64,000 nt of DNA from Tethya wilhelma. Taxonomy: Eukaryota; Porifera; Demospongiae; Tethyida; Tethyidae. The notes under the pieces were generated by a model. The model searched no databases. It was given only the letters and a program-made list of their open reading frames with translations, and was not told where the DNA came from. This document shows, piece after piece, positions 33,501 through 44,054 of the stretch. The translations under genes were made by a program, and so were the position numbers. The stretch lies in assembly GCA_964030475.1 (NCBI GenBank), contig CAXIPT010000002.1, forward strand, positions 1,748,519 to 1,812,518, in the 5' to 3' direction. How positions within the stretch are numbered: position 1 is the first letter of the stretch; every line of letters begins with the position of its first letter.

Positions 33501-35280
33501 GTTTTCTTGCAAAAGGCTGAAGCTACTATTCAGCAAATTAACAGGTTTCTCAGCATCATCAACATCTTTTCTAGCCTCCACACTCACTTCTGTTTCTTGT
33601 AAGTAAAAAAGAAAGTCTTCACTCAGCCACTACATGCAGACATGTCATAATTACAGTGGTGCATGATGCTATACCTTCAGTCCCTCATCTTCTGAATCTA
33701 TATGGTGCTAGGTTTGGATATTTTTTCTTCAAATGCTGATTTGCTTCGAACATTTATGCAATGAAACCACTTGTCAAATACACTTTTTTGTTTTACATAA
33801 TATTTAACTCTTAGGGCCAACAGTGACAAAAGTCGCACGTGTGTATTCATCGATGGGTAATCTGCGATTTTTAGCATTTATTATAATTTTTATAGCCATA
33901 GTGTTTGAGTGCAGTTAGGTAAGGGGTTCACTTTAAAATGTCATAATTTTTACTCTGTAGCTCAACTATTATTTTGAAATTGTAATACAAGGCTATGGAG
34001 GTTAGGAGGCATGTTATGATTTCTAAAACATGCTATTCACCTGTGCTTTAGATATGCAGTATGATACTAAACATTTTGGCACAGATTCTACAGTTTTACT
34101 TATGCCAATATGAGTACACAAACTATACGAATAAGATTCTGGTAATATATAACCATCAACTTAGTTTGAAAAAGGAACCATGCATGATGTCACCAGCTAC
34201 GATATACCATGTGGCAGCGAGGAAGTTGCGTAGGAGTCTGCTGGCCAGAAGGGCTTAAGTTCTGAGAAATTTCACAATTAGCAAGATCACTTCAGACTGG
34301 AAAATGTGCCTGCTGAATACTGCATGTATTAGTTCATGTGATGCGTTTCCCTATCCCTCTTCCATCTTTGATTCGACCAAAACCTATCCTCAAAATAAAA
34401 AAATGTTGCCATTTGGAATAATATTAGGTTATCACTGAGCACTACATAAGCAGTCAATGAATAAAAGATGCATGGCACAAACAACCACTTTCAAGTGGTC
34501 TTGTCTTAACAAGTATGCACTTGGCAACCAGCTATACTGCACACATTTTCATGAGTTTGCCATGAATCCCATGTGGGACATTAATATGATTGTATCCGTA
34601 ACGCAACTCATTTGACAAAATTAGCAGTGATAATGCAAATAATAATTGGTATATAATGTCAGTGAGCTAGGAGTAGATAGTACACATCGTTGTTTTTAAA
34701 TCATGACCATGAGGTTCATGCAGGCTGAATCATCGCTAGCCCTTGAGTGATCGTTTTCATCATTATCATCACTCACATCTGCAGTTAGTTACAATAATAA
34801 GGAAATGCAATTGCTGTTGCTTACATCCTGCTTGCATCAGAGATATAAATTTTCACTTGATGACTCTTCATCACTACCTGAGTTTATTGACAATGTACAG
34901 TAAATTTACAGTATAATTAACAAATGTTTACAGAATAATGATGAAGAAAACTCAAAATCTATTATACAGAAAACATGTACTGGAGACCGTTTATGTTGCT
35001 GTTTTGTGGCAGCATATATGGACATTGGTTGAGAGTTCCTCCACTGTTGAAAGGTATCAAACAGTCAGCATCAGAAATGGAATGAGACTTGGATAAGTCA
35101 AAAGGAGAATTTTGGCTTCTTTTCTTGAGGAATGGTTCTTGCAGCTTGGTGCACTGATACTAAACGTGCAAGGTGAAATGCATTCTGTATATATGGAATA
35201 AATTTTCTTATAATAGACGTATTATGATTCTATGACTGAGCAACTTCTCAGGTACATTAAAGCATGGGACCCTCATTAAA
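33501..35280. other. No recognised feature
   Basis: About 1.8 kb with only short frames. No splice-bounded block or repeat partner was noted. Confidence 0.3.
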
Positions 35281-35299
35281 ATGAAAAAATATGCGTATT

Positions 35300-35600
35300 G
35301 CCTGTAACTTTCTTACTAACAGTGCTGTTGTCATGGAAACATGCGTACAAAGACTTTGCATGATCCTTAACATACTTGCACCAACATCTTGGTCATGTGA
35401 CTTACCACTCGTTAAATAGTTTGAATTAATGAATAATTAATTAGGCGGAGCTGAAGACCTGTTTCCATGGCAACCAAACTTTTATGTGAGAATCGACTTA
35501 CCATGTACTTAATAAAATTTACCACTCCGTCTTGATTACTTGTTGCCATGGTGAGATATGAAAGCCTCTCCATTTATTGCACACCTCTCGTCACCATGTT
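35300..35600 (+). repeat. Repeat family G, copy 4
   Basis: TGTTGTCATGGAAACATGCG, AAAGACTTTGCATGAT and TTTCCATGGCAACCAAACTT in the order of 12,885-13,080, followed by CCATGGTGAGATATGAAAGCC as in copy 3. A (GT)n tract follows at 35,691-35,721. Confidence 0.6.
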
Positions 35601-35685
35601 TCGGCCAATATCTCACCATGGAAGGCTTCTGTCTGTGCAGGACAAGAGAACTTATGAGATGTCTGGTAGGGCTTGCCATCTTTCT

Positions 35686-35720
<35 letters not shown>

Positions 35721-35817
35721 TTGTAGAAATGTGTTATGTATTGTTTTTTGTGTTTTTTTACATGACAAAAACTAGAGTGGGCATTATTTAGGTTATTGCA
35801 TGTATTGCACTCATTCT

Positions 35818-37177
35818 TTACAGAACCATTGAATAAAACCATACGTTTTCATGGACACACCAAGTTGACGAGTGATCATCCAAGCAATAATGATTGTGGA
35901 AGTTACGGATTGCATTGGAAAATGCCTCATACGGGTCACTGCTCTCCATGATGGTATCAGAGGCAATCAAGTTCTTCAGTGCCCGCTTGCAGCTAGCAAT
36001 GAATGGTTCACTCATTCGTTTGCAACGTCCCAGCTTCTTGGCTTTGCACTGTAATAACACATCCAAAGGTAACAATTCATACTGTCAAATAATAGCTGGG
36101 TTGGAATTACCTCGCATTTGTTCTGCTTCGCCTTCAGAAGCTCAGTGTGAAGCGTCTTAGCACAGTGGTTGCTGCAATATGTGATGGTGCCTTCTGGGAA
36201 GTGATTGCAGTAGATGGCATTCATGGATGAATCCTTGTCAGTAATAATCGCACTGACGGTGAAGCCTGCTTCCTTCACCTCCTCAAGAATCTCATTGAAC
36301 ATGTCTGCCTCTGCTCCTCCAGATGTTCCTTCCTAGTTGTGTCGTCTCCCTCTCTTGGTTCAATGTTTAAACCAAGCAATGTTTCCAGTGGCATAGTCGT
36401 GGAGTGTTGCTGAGGAGTTGTTGGAGTAGTGGCCCCTAGTCTGGTAAAAACCGTCATAGGAAGCCGTCCAGTTCGTGTCATCTCCTCTAGAGCGAACTAC
36501 CTCTCGAACTTGCTCACACGACCATTCAGCTAGCTGTGTAACATGCTGCTCAACCCATTCCACGATTCGTCTCCACTGTTTCTCAGAACACGATGGCAAG
36601 CCAAGCATATTGCATACTCGAGTGTATTCTGAGAAGAGTTGACCGTTGAAAATGAAAGAAATCGCAGAATAGTTCAACAGCCAAGATCTCGATGACCCAT
36701 CGACAACTGCAGGCTCTCTCTCACCATCGGGTACTACCACTTGTAGCCGAGTTGAGCATGGCCTCACATGTGATGAGACCTGACTGATATCTAAGTTGAA
36801 CCCAACAGACTCCATCGCCTTTGCAATCTGCTCGATTACAGGTGCCACTGAAGTGGTGGATGGAGTGCTCATGCTACTCTTAGTGCCTCCTGTGGCATGG
36901 TCTGGAGCTGAAAGAGACTCTGGTGCTGTCTCATTAGCAAGCTCTGGCTCTGGCTCTGGCTCTGGTTGTGGTTGTGGTTCTCGTTCTGGCTCTGGCTCTG
37001 GCACCACAACTGGAGTATTTTATGTTTACTATACATGAATACTGTTGTACTATAATTATTATAATGAGAATTTTCTTACTTACCACTACTACTTGACCTC
37101 ATAGTTTGCACAGGGTAGGGATTCCACCGCTTATCCCTGGCTGAAAGGGTTCTCTGGCTTCCTTTTTTCTTGGGCAT
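35818..37177 (-). pseudogene. Mutator-like transposase gene, three exons, two in-frame stops
   Basis: Exon 1 37,177-37,084 starts at ATG with a basic MPKKKGSQRT head. Intron 1 is 74 nt (37,083-37,010), exon 2 37,009-36,111, intron 2 62 nt (36,110-36,049), exon 3 36,048-35,818; phases match. Exon 2 holds a Pro-Glu/Gln repeat, then a helical N-terminal region. A catalytic-type Asp follows in SYDGFYQTRGHYSN and a second in IITDKDSSMNAIYC. A Cys/His pair appears in CSNHCAKTLH. Exon 3 ends with the DHSSTWC element typical of Mutator-like (PF20700-type) DDE transposases. Two stops sit in exon 2 without any frame change: TGA at 36,362-36,360 and TAG at 36,335-36,333. The protein would have cut and pasted DNA in the nucleus; this copy is inactive unless read through. 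Confidence 0.75.
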
Positions 37178-37295
37178 TGTAGCGCTTCAAGTTTACACAG
37201 TGACAGCTGCTTGCAATAGTTAAAAGCTCGCGCTTCTTCTTACTACCATGCACATGCGCAGTAGGAAAATATTTTATCATATTCATAGCTTTGCT

Positions 37296-37329
37296 TGTCG
37301 AGGTTATGTTCATAAACATAACCTCGACA
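37296..37329. repeat. Perfect 15-bp-stem hairpin
   Basis: TGTCGAGGTTATGTT, loop CATA, AACATAACCTCGACA. It lies about 120 bp upstream of the start codon of the Mutator-like gene. It may be a terminal relic of that element or a regulatory structure. Confidence 0.7.
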
Positions 37330-38255
37330 TAGCTTATCGTCTCATGCATAAGTAATCACCGTTGTCAAGACCGACCACCCTTATTATAATGGATAATGTA
37401 CCTGAGTTACAGGTGCACCTTCATACAATACTTAGTATACTTCTTTTGTAATTGGTCAACAGTAACTGTTACTTTCCTCCACTCCACGTACTACATGCAC
37501 TTTAATGAACTGTGGCCTGACCTGTGGTATGTCTTAACTAAGGAATGGAACCGCCTACAGCCTTTGAACAGTTACTGTTAGAAAATGGTCCGTCAATAAC
37601 AACTGTAAATTGTACCTGGGTTTGGTGTGTACACATTGATTAAAAATGAATTGGTATTGGTAACAGTTGTGGTTAGAAACATAGTACAAATAAATATTTG
37701 AGGGTAAATTGATAATGCTTTAGTTTGTTTACTATTTCTTTTGGCCAAGTCAAAGTCTCTACATAATAATTATAGTTTACAACAATCAGTGTATGTTGGA
37801 CTGGAAGTAGCAACTCCTGGATTGTTAAATCAACATGTTTCTTCTCTACTAACCTGCTTTGAGACGTATCTTGTACCAAGAGTGATCATTGTTGGCTCCT
37901 ATTCATACACAGAAAAAAATAAGTAATTTCTCACTGCATTAGTGTGCTAAATCAGTGGGGTGTGTAATTTCTGAGTACTAAATCACAGCCAAGTGTGCTA
38001 AACTATATTATTGCACAAACTATATGTGTACTATTTAAAGATAAGATCTGATTGCATACATTGTTAATTGCAATTTTGCGTGCTAAATTCACTGATTGAG
38101 TACTAAATTCATCAATTTTGAAAAATAATCCGCACTCAGGTGTGTTCAGTCAACTAAGCATGTGTATACAACGTACATCATGAATTTCTATCGCTACTCA
38201 ATACATCAAAGCTCTTTGTCAAAAGTATTGGGTGCCATGTGTGTCAAAATTTAAA
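37330..38255. other. No recognised feature
   Basis: Short frames; words such as GTGCTAAAT and GAGTACTAAAT recur loosely at 37,945-38,115. No gene. Confidence 0.3.
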
Positions 38256-38261
38256 CATATA

Positions 38262-38606
38262 TATATGTTAACACACATTTATATATGTTGGACTACATAA
38301 TTATAATAAATACAACGGCACATTTGTAAATGTACAACCACACCATGCATCCAAGGGTGGCATGTAAGTGGCTACGTCATTTGCATAAGTATCACATACA
38401 TATACAAATGTCAGGTCACATTTGTACTAACATCAGTGCACATTTGTATATGTTAAACCACATTTGCAAATGTCAGTGCACATTTGTGTATGTCAAGTCG
38501 CATTTGAAAGATCAGTGCACATTTGTATATGTCAAGTCACATTTGCAAAGGTCAGTGCAAAGGTCAGTGCACATTTGTAAATGTCAATTGAGTCACATTT
38601 GCAAAT
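38262..38606. repeat. Irregular tandem array of ACATTTG/CAAATGT half-palindromes
   Basis: Units of roughly 20-40 bp built from CACATTTGTATATGTCAAGT and CACATTTGCAAATGTCAGTG alternate about ten times. Many contain the self-complementary ACATTTGCAAATGT or ACATTTGTAAATGT. The 100-codon frame here is an artefact of the repeat. Confidence 0.8.
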
Positions 38607-39005
38607 TAAAGTTAATACAGAATCTTAAATAGCTATCACATGATATGTCATGTGACCTAACTTAACATTATTGAAAGTGACTATCAGAGAGACAGTATGG
38701 CTACTGCAGGGAATTCACAAGAATCCATGTAAGCATAATATAACTGATAAGATAGCCTAGCTGTCAGTATACATTCAACCTATACATGTACTAGCTAGAA
38801 GCTAAAGCATGCATATGCATACACTAGCTAAGAGGGACTGAGATGGTTCCTCTTGAACTGGTCACATTATGTCAGGTCTAGAAGGGTTGGAAAACCAAAG
38901 TTTGAATTTATTATAATAGAGGAAGCTCTATTGCTGAGAAGCGCCTTCAATACAGTTGGAAGAAAATTAGTGAAATGCTCGTTCTACATTATACAAGTAA
39001 TAAAA

Positions 39006-39318
39006 ATTTTATAAAAATGAGAAGTGTAGTGCGGTAAAAAACAATGGTACATGACTACTTCATTTTTTGTACCCAACTCTTATACATTACTGTGTACCTA
39101 CATTCTAAATGCTTGTTATACTTTATCTAAACTACTAATGTGATTGCTTGCATGGATTGAGCCAAATGGCTGACAATTATCATTGAATGATGGAATTTGA
39201 ACTTGCAATTGACTCATGAAAATAAAGTAGTCATGTGCCGAAATTCAGAGACTTGCCTTGTCTCATTGCTTTTTACCGCACTGCCCATTCCTACTCTTCT
39301 CATTTTTTTGTAAAATAG
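39006..39318. mobile_element. TIR miniature element
   Basis: The left end (ATTTTATAAAAATGAGAAG, then GTGCGGTAAAAAACAATG) is the interrupted reverse complement of the right end (CATTGCTTTTTACCGCAC, then CTTCTCATTTTTTTGTAAAAT). The right half (GTCATGTGCCGAAATT, TTTTTACCGCACTGCC) is echoed at about 40,700-40,790, so a related fragment lies downstream. Confidence 0.65.
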
Positions 39319-39539
39319 GGCTGGTATACCGTCTCATAAATTTCATTCCCCCTGTATTATTAAATGCACATTTTATGATTGAATTTCCACACATCACATG
39401 TTCGTCCCTCAATAATATTTACAAAGTGTTTAATTTTTCTTTTTGCTTAAATAAATCCTGCAGGTCAACACGAAGAATAACATATTCCAATCAATATTGA
39501 TGTATGAAATAATTTTAAGAAGAAAATTATAACTCGATC

Positions 39540-40132
39540 AGATTATAGAAGGTCTATCATCAGTGAACATCTTAAAACTTCTCTCTGCATTTCCAAATGA
39601 AATGTCTGTAGTTCTGATTAGAAATAGTGACCACATCCCTGCTGCGGAGGAACTGATTGGTCTGTTGTCCTTCAGTGACAACGTTCTCTCCGCAGCAGAG
39701 GAGAGAACACGATTAATCCTCTCTCTCTTGTGTGTGTAAAACTCTCATTGATTTTGAGTACAAAAATCAAATCAAGCTAGGTGAGAAAACAATAGATAAA
39801 CCTTCCAAGATTACTTAAGTAATCTAGACCAAATAGGTATAATGTTCAAGTTGTGTGTAATATTTAATATATCAACATGTTTTAATACAAAATTTCATTG
39901 GCAACAACAATTATATGCAGGAAGACAAAATTTCTTGAAGTTTTCTACTGGCTGTTCCTTCATTTCACCTGTTGGGATAAAACACATTCAGGTAGTTTTT
40001 TATAGAGGTGATAGCGTCCAAGCAGCTACCTGCATGTACCAACCAAAGATACCCGTTTGTGGAGCGTTTGATGTCTTCAAAGTCATTTTTGATAGTGTTC
40101 TCTCAGGGTCCAGCTCCGACTTTAAACTGTAG
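39540..40132 (+). CDS. HECT-type E3 ubiquitin ligase C-lobe fragment
   Basis: Two plus-strand blocks. Block 1 (about 39,535-39,737) encodes about 65 residues (LDQIIEGLSSVNILKLL, then LIGLLSFSDN and AAEERTR) resembling the helices before the HECT C lobe. Block 2 (about 39,917-40,132) follows a TATATGCAG acceptor. It reads NFLKFSTGCSF, a beta-like IQVVFYRGD, then TCMYQPKIPV and a final helix before the TAG. This order fits the HECT C lobe, where the Thr-Cys is the ubiquitin-accepting cysteine and Leu-Pro follows. The usual Leu-x-Leu-Pro and C-terminal Phe-Gly are altered. I could not reconcile the splice phase between the blocks, and no N lobe is visible. It is either the end of a divergent gene or a decayed copy. 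Confidence 0.45.
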
Positions 40133-40327
40133 ACTTAAGTAAATTAACAGTACACTTTAAAACTGTAATTAAACTTGATACAACATTGTAAAAATTATGA
40201 CTGTGTTTGAATTCTACTGATTGTAATTATGTTTTCTGTTCAGTGTAAACAATCAAAAGTTGTCAGTTACTACATAATGACTACGTATACTAATGGCAAT
40301 TATAGTAACGCTGAATGAATAATAATT

Positions 40328-40595
40328 AATACTGATGACCAAACTGAAAGTTGAATGCTGACAACCAAACTGAAAGTTGAATGCTGACAACCAAATTGAA
40401 AGTTGAATGCTGACGACCGAATTAAAAGTTAAAAGACAGAATTTAAACTTGAATGCTGATGACCAAACTAAAATTTGAATGCTGAGACCAAATTGAATGC
40501 TGACGACCAAATTCAAAGTTGAATGCTGATGACCGAATTGAAAGTTGAATGCTGATGACCAAACTAAAAGTTGAATGATGACGACTGAATTGCAT
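40328..40595. repeat. 26-bp minisatellite
   Basis: About ten diverged units of the form AAAGTTGAATGCTGACAACC plus AAACTG, with some shortened units around 40,420-40,500. Because 26 is not a multiple of three, the minus-strand frame over it cycles through three peptides and is not a gene. Confidence 0.85.
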
Positions 40596-40679
40596 GCATG
40601 AAGGCATTAATGCTGAATTGAAGATTCAGCTTTACGATTGGTGAATGAAATGAAGTTGGAATTATTTTCTTTACTCTGA

Positions 40680-40800
40680 ATTTGGAATTTTGGCACACTC
40701 CATAGTCATGTGCCGAAATTGTGACATGCATGCCTTGTTTCCTTACTTTTTACAGCACTGCCTTTTTGTACCCCACTAAGTTTTAATGAAATTTTTACTA
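40680..40800 (+). repeat. Fragment related to the 39,006-39,318 element
   Basis: AGTCATGTGCCGAAATT, CCTTGTTTCCTT and CTTTTTACAGCACTGCC correspond to the right half of that element with substitutions. Confidence 0.5.
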
Positions 40801-41433
40801 TACTTGTTCGTTCACTTTTTTTCCCAACACTATAGTGTGGAGACTATCAGAGACTGACTGGTTAGTCCCTACAAAAAGCCTGGGTAGCAGTAACTGTTTT
40901 CATAAAGCATGCGCACTAAATGCCACGTGGATAAATAACGACTTTATATCTTCAAGATGGCTGCACTGAAGTACAAAAATTTATAGGCTAAGTTTCTAGA
41001 TCTTAATTGTTTTAGTATATTTTGGCAGTAGACAAGTGTAAAAGACGCTAGTCCAAATGAAAAGAAGTTATTTCGTGTATTCAAAACCACCTCAGTGTCT
41101 TTTTTGTTTTCTCGTTCAAGTAAGTCAGTGAGTGAGAACAAATTGCGTGGGTGTAGCCTCTAACTAGCGCTCTGCTCTGAGTGAATTATCGATGCTGTCA
41201 GACCTTCCACGATCATGCTATGTACATGCTGAAGCCATGAAAATGAATTCTGAGTTTGCAATTTGTGATATTCCCAGTGAGATTATTGGTGTTCATAGTA
41301 TTTTGAAGCCAGAGTGAGGAGCTGATTGTGTGAAGTTCTAAATCTATCATGAATTATCAAGAAGTCAGTCTTCTTGTTGATTGAACTCTCTTTCCAAGTC
41401 AGTCCTTCTAAGAGTCCATACTGTTTCTAGATA
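40801..41433. other. No recognised feature
   Basis: Short frames only. Confidence 0.3.
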
Positions 41434-41668
41434 ATGCACACTATATAGGGCGGGATCAATGGGTGCAGTTTCGAAGCTAAGCGCTCAAAAGAAGCACAAA
41501 AGCCTCAAATCTCAGAAACTACAGCGTTTCGATTCATGAACGTACCTTCCGTTTGGACCATAGAGCTGCCATTCTTCAGATAATCTAGTAACAGATCTAG
41601 ACAGACACACACACAAAACGACTACCGTAATCCTCTGCACGTGCTACGCATGTGCCGAGGCTTAATAA
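41434..41668 (+). repeat. Repeat family C, copy 2
   Basis: AATGCACACTATA, AAGCTAAGCGCTCA, AAAAGCCTCAAATCTCAG, ACCATAGAGCTGCC, CAAAACGACTACCGTAATCC and a final GAGGCTTAATAA. It is best matched by copy 1 at the 3' half and by copy 3 at the 5' half. Confidence 0.7.
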
Positions 41669-42412
41669 AGTCAATTAACAGTTTGTAGAATAACATAACT
41701 AGTTTCCATTCTCATTAAGTTCACACAAGTGCCAGTATTGATCAAGAATAGGATTTAAATCTTGGTAATGGTTAATCATGAAGTGTTCCAATCCACATAC
41801 AGTTCGTACTGGTACTCCAGCAGCTTTCAATCCACCCCTAAAAAGCAAAAGATCAGAGGTCATATCAATTCTAATGGTAGGTGAAGTTTATCGACGACAT
41901 GTCAATGCTTGAATCTCAGGTCATCATAAAGTGAAAAAGGTTTTAGAACACTTTCTTATTGTTGTCAATTCTTCTGCCCAGTATTCCCCTACTGTCCTCC
42001 ATACGACCACTGTCTTCTTGGTTATCAGTCAGGCTATTACATTTAAAATCTCCTCGATCATGGAACCTCCTAGCCATACAGGATTATTTTCATTCATCAG
42101 GCTAAATAATTGTATAGTAAACACAATTCAACAATTTAGCACCTACACTCATCCACATACCTCCTCACTATCATCATCGGAGGATAGAATAGCATCAATC
42201 TTAGTCTCAGGGTACTCCTACTCATCACACTTTTCACTAAATAAAGCCTTCATCCAATTCCTCATCCATTATTGTTGGAAGCTCCTCTCCACTCTGAGCA
42301 TACAGGTACTCCACACCAAAGAGCTCTCCAGAGTGCTTGTGAGGAGTGGCGTGTGGTGGCAGCACTTTTTTCCCAAGCACCTTCTCACTAAGAGAATTGA
42401 TCAGTAACATGA
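41669..42412. other. Long plus-strand open frame, no recognised product
   Basis: A 158-codon frame (41,931-42,407) is Ser/Thr/Ile/Leu-rich with no motif or splice context. The opposite strand here could equally belong to the minus-strand gene at 42.4-43.6 kb. I do not call a gene. Confidence 0.25.
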
Positions 42413-42626
42413 TTACATAGTTAACTTATCATACATATACAAGTTAGTATTTTCTGGTGTGCTGATAGAATTTGTCGCTGAGCGAGAGACCAGACTGGTG
42501 GACGGAGGAGAGATAGGAGAACTTGTCATCGCTGAGCGAAGGACCAGACTGGTGGACGGAGATATAGGAGATATTGAGAACTTGGCATCACTGAGTGACT
42601 GGTGGACAGAGGAGATGTAACCTGTA
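42413..42626 (-). CDS. Ser/Pro-rich exon with three internal repeats
   Basis: Follows a GTGTACAG acceptor on the minus strand. A unit of roughly 50 bp (Ser-Pro-Ile-Ser-Pro, then STSLV, then RSA) is repeated about three times, ending in a short tail and TAG. This open frame is one phase away from that expected from the exon at 42,689-43,622, so either the repeat has slipped or splicing differs. A disordered C-terminal tail of the same gene is the likeliest reading. Confidence 0.35.
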
Positions 42627-42688
42627 CACATATCATAAGTGTGTTATTGTTTCTTTCCAAATAATATGATAGCTAATTTCTCCATTAC

Positions 42689-43622
42689 CTCTGTATCTGG
42701 TGTTCTATTAGGACTCATAGCAACAGTGGAAGTAACACCCCGAACAGGGTTGGCTCTGGTGAATGGTAGAATTGACGGTTTCGGATGTGCACAAGCCTTG
42801 TAGTTTGACACAAAGACTTTAGCCCCGTTTACACGAGGCTCTTAAACCGGCTTGGAGGCGATTCAAAATTAAACCGGATTATGTGCCTTGAAACCAATTT
42901 TAAACCGGTTTAGCTAATCCACCTCAGGAGGTGGTTTAAAACGGTTTAAATCCAGATTAAGCTGCGTGTAAACGCTTGAGCCGGCTTGAGAAGTGGATTA
43001 GAGCTAGCTAGCGATTAATGGCTAGCAAAATAATGTTGTTTGCGTAGCTATGAGTTGTAAAATTATGCTGAAACTTTAGCGCTGTATTTTTTTTACCTGA
43101 AAAGAGGCTGCAATCCAAGAACACCAAAAAGAAGGGTGGTTCTGTCACAAATAACACTCGAGGAGTAAAAGGAAAGTAGTGCTACACAAAATGTATCTGT
43201 TTTAGCTTAAACTGTAGCCTTTTGAGCTTGCTAAAACTATTTTTTTCTACTCGCTAAAATTTCCACTCTAATTAACGCACATCAATGATGTCATTAATCC
43301 GGGTTTTGCGTTTACACTGCAATGATCCAAGCTGATAATGTGTGTAAACGCTCCTAATGCGCATTCTAAACCGGTTTATAGTAATCCGGATTGGTGCGTG
43401 TAAACGGGGCTTTTGATTCTCTGTAATTAAAATGTGATACACACTTTTAGAACAACTATGAGGACGTTCTTGGTTATACCTTAGCCCAGACTCAGTGAAA
43501 TAGTTGGGACAATAATGCAGGGCCTTCTTCTGGTAATTATGTGGTTTTGTAGATGGAGTTGTAAAAGTACTTGATGGAGCTGTTGGACTTAGCTGTCCGC
43601 CTCTACTATAGCACATACAGCG
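42689..43622 (-). pseudogene. Coding exon of an unknown gene, disrupted by a miniature element
   Basis: Minus strand. Acceptor GATGCTAG before 43,622; donor GAGGTAATG after 42,689. The first part (43,622-43,414) encodes about 70 residues: CMCYSRGGQLSP, then Ser/Thr/Pro-rich sequence, then YFTESGLRYNQERPHSCSKS. It runs straight into the element at 43,410. Beyond the element the exon resumes at 42,821 with KVFVSNYKACAHPKPS and RGVTSTVAM up to the donor. Deleting the element plus one 3-bp target copy joins the two parts in one open frame, so this was one exon. No family is recognised; Cys and His residues are spaced irregularly. The allele shown would encode a truncated product. Confidence 0.5.
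42822..43410. mobile_element. PIF/Harbinger-like miniature element (589 bp) inside an exon
   Basis: The ends are GCCCCGTTTACACG and CGTGTAAACGGGGC. The flanks are TTA (42,819-42,821) and TTT (43,411-43,413), fitting a 3-bp TTA target duplication with one change. The interior is packed with AAACCGGTTTA and AATCCGGATT-like palindromes and further GTGTAAACG words, so subterminal repeats are dense. No ORF for a transposase. Confidence 0.8.
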
Positions 43623-44050
43623 CTAGCATCTCTGTTGTTAGCACGTACATCCACACTTATACTGAACAGTTGATGTTATTATTTCATTAGTAGTGTAAAT
43701 GTAGGCTTACCACTGTTGAATGGAATCCACAGCTACAGGATATCTTCCTGCCAAGGACATCTACTGTTGATGTGTTCAGCATTTGTCAATAGCCTCAAGT
43801 CTTTGTATCCAATTAATCCCATATGTACTCATTAATATAGATGAACACTTTGAGGAAAGCAATGGCTTGGGATTGGCTGAAATACAGGAAACTGATTGTA
43901 TACAAAAAAAATCGGAGATGATCTTATCAGATCAGCACCTTGCTGCCAAGGTATATATTAAAACTCATGATTGATCATGTAGAAGTTATGTATGTGATTT
44001 ACTTCTCAGTACTCTATGTACGGTGTGTCTATACATTTACTCAGGAGGAC
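43623..44050. other. Possible first exon on the minus strand
   Basis: At 43,763 to about 43,711 an ATG opens a short minus-strand frame (MSLAGRYPVAVDSIQQ) that runs to a good donor (GTAAGCC). It could be the first exon of the 42.7-43.6 kb gene, although the phase does not fit the acceptor I chose. Otherwise nothing is recognised. Confidence 0.25.
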
Positions 44051-44054
44051 TAGC

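Noticed and set aside
38330..38632. 100-residue ORF with repeated HICK/FVYVKSHL motifs
   Set aside because: Product of the palindromic tandem array; repeat spacing, not codon use, keeps it open.
40253..40516. 87-residue ORF on the minus strand
   Set aside because: Lies over the 26-bp minisatellite and cycles through three frames.
40328..40595. Possible CRISPR array
   Set aside because: Units are head to tail with no unique spacers, and the context is eukaryotic.
41931..42407. 158-residue plus ORF
   Set aside because: Long but low in motif content, no splice or start evidence, and in conflict with the minus-strand gene model; left uncalled.
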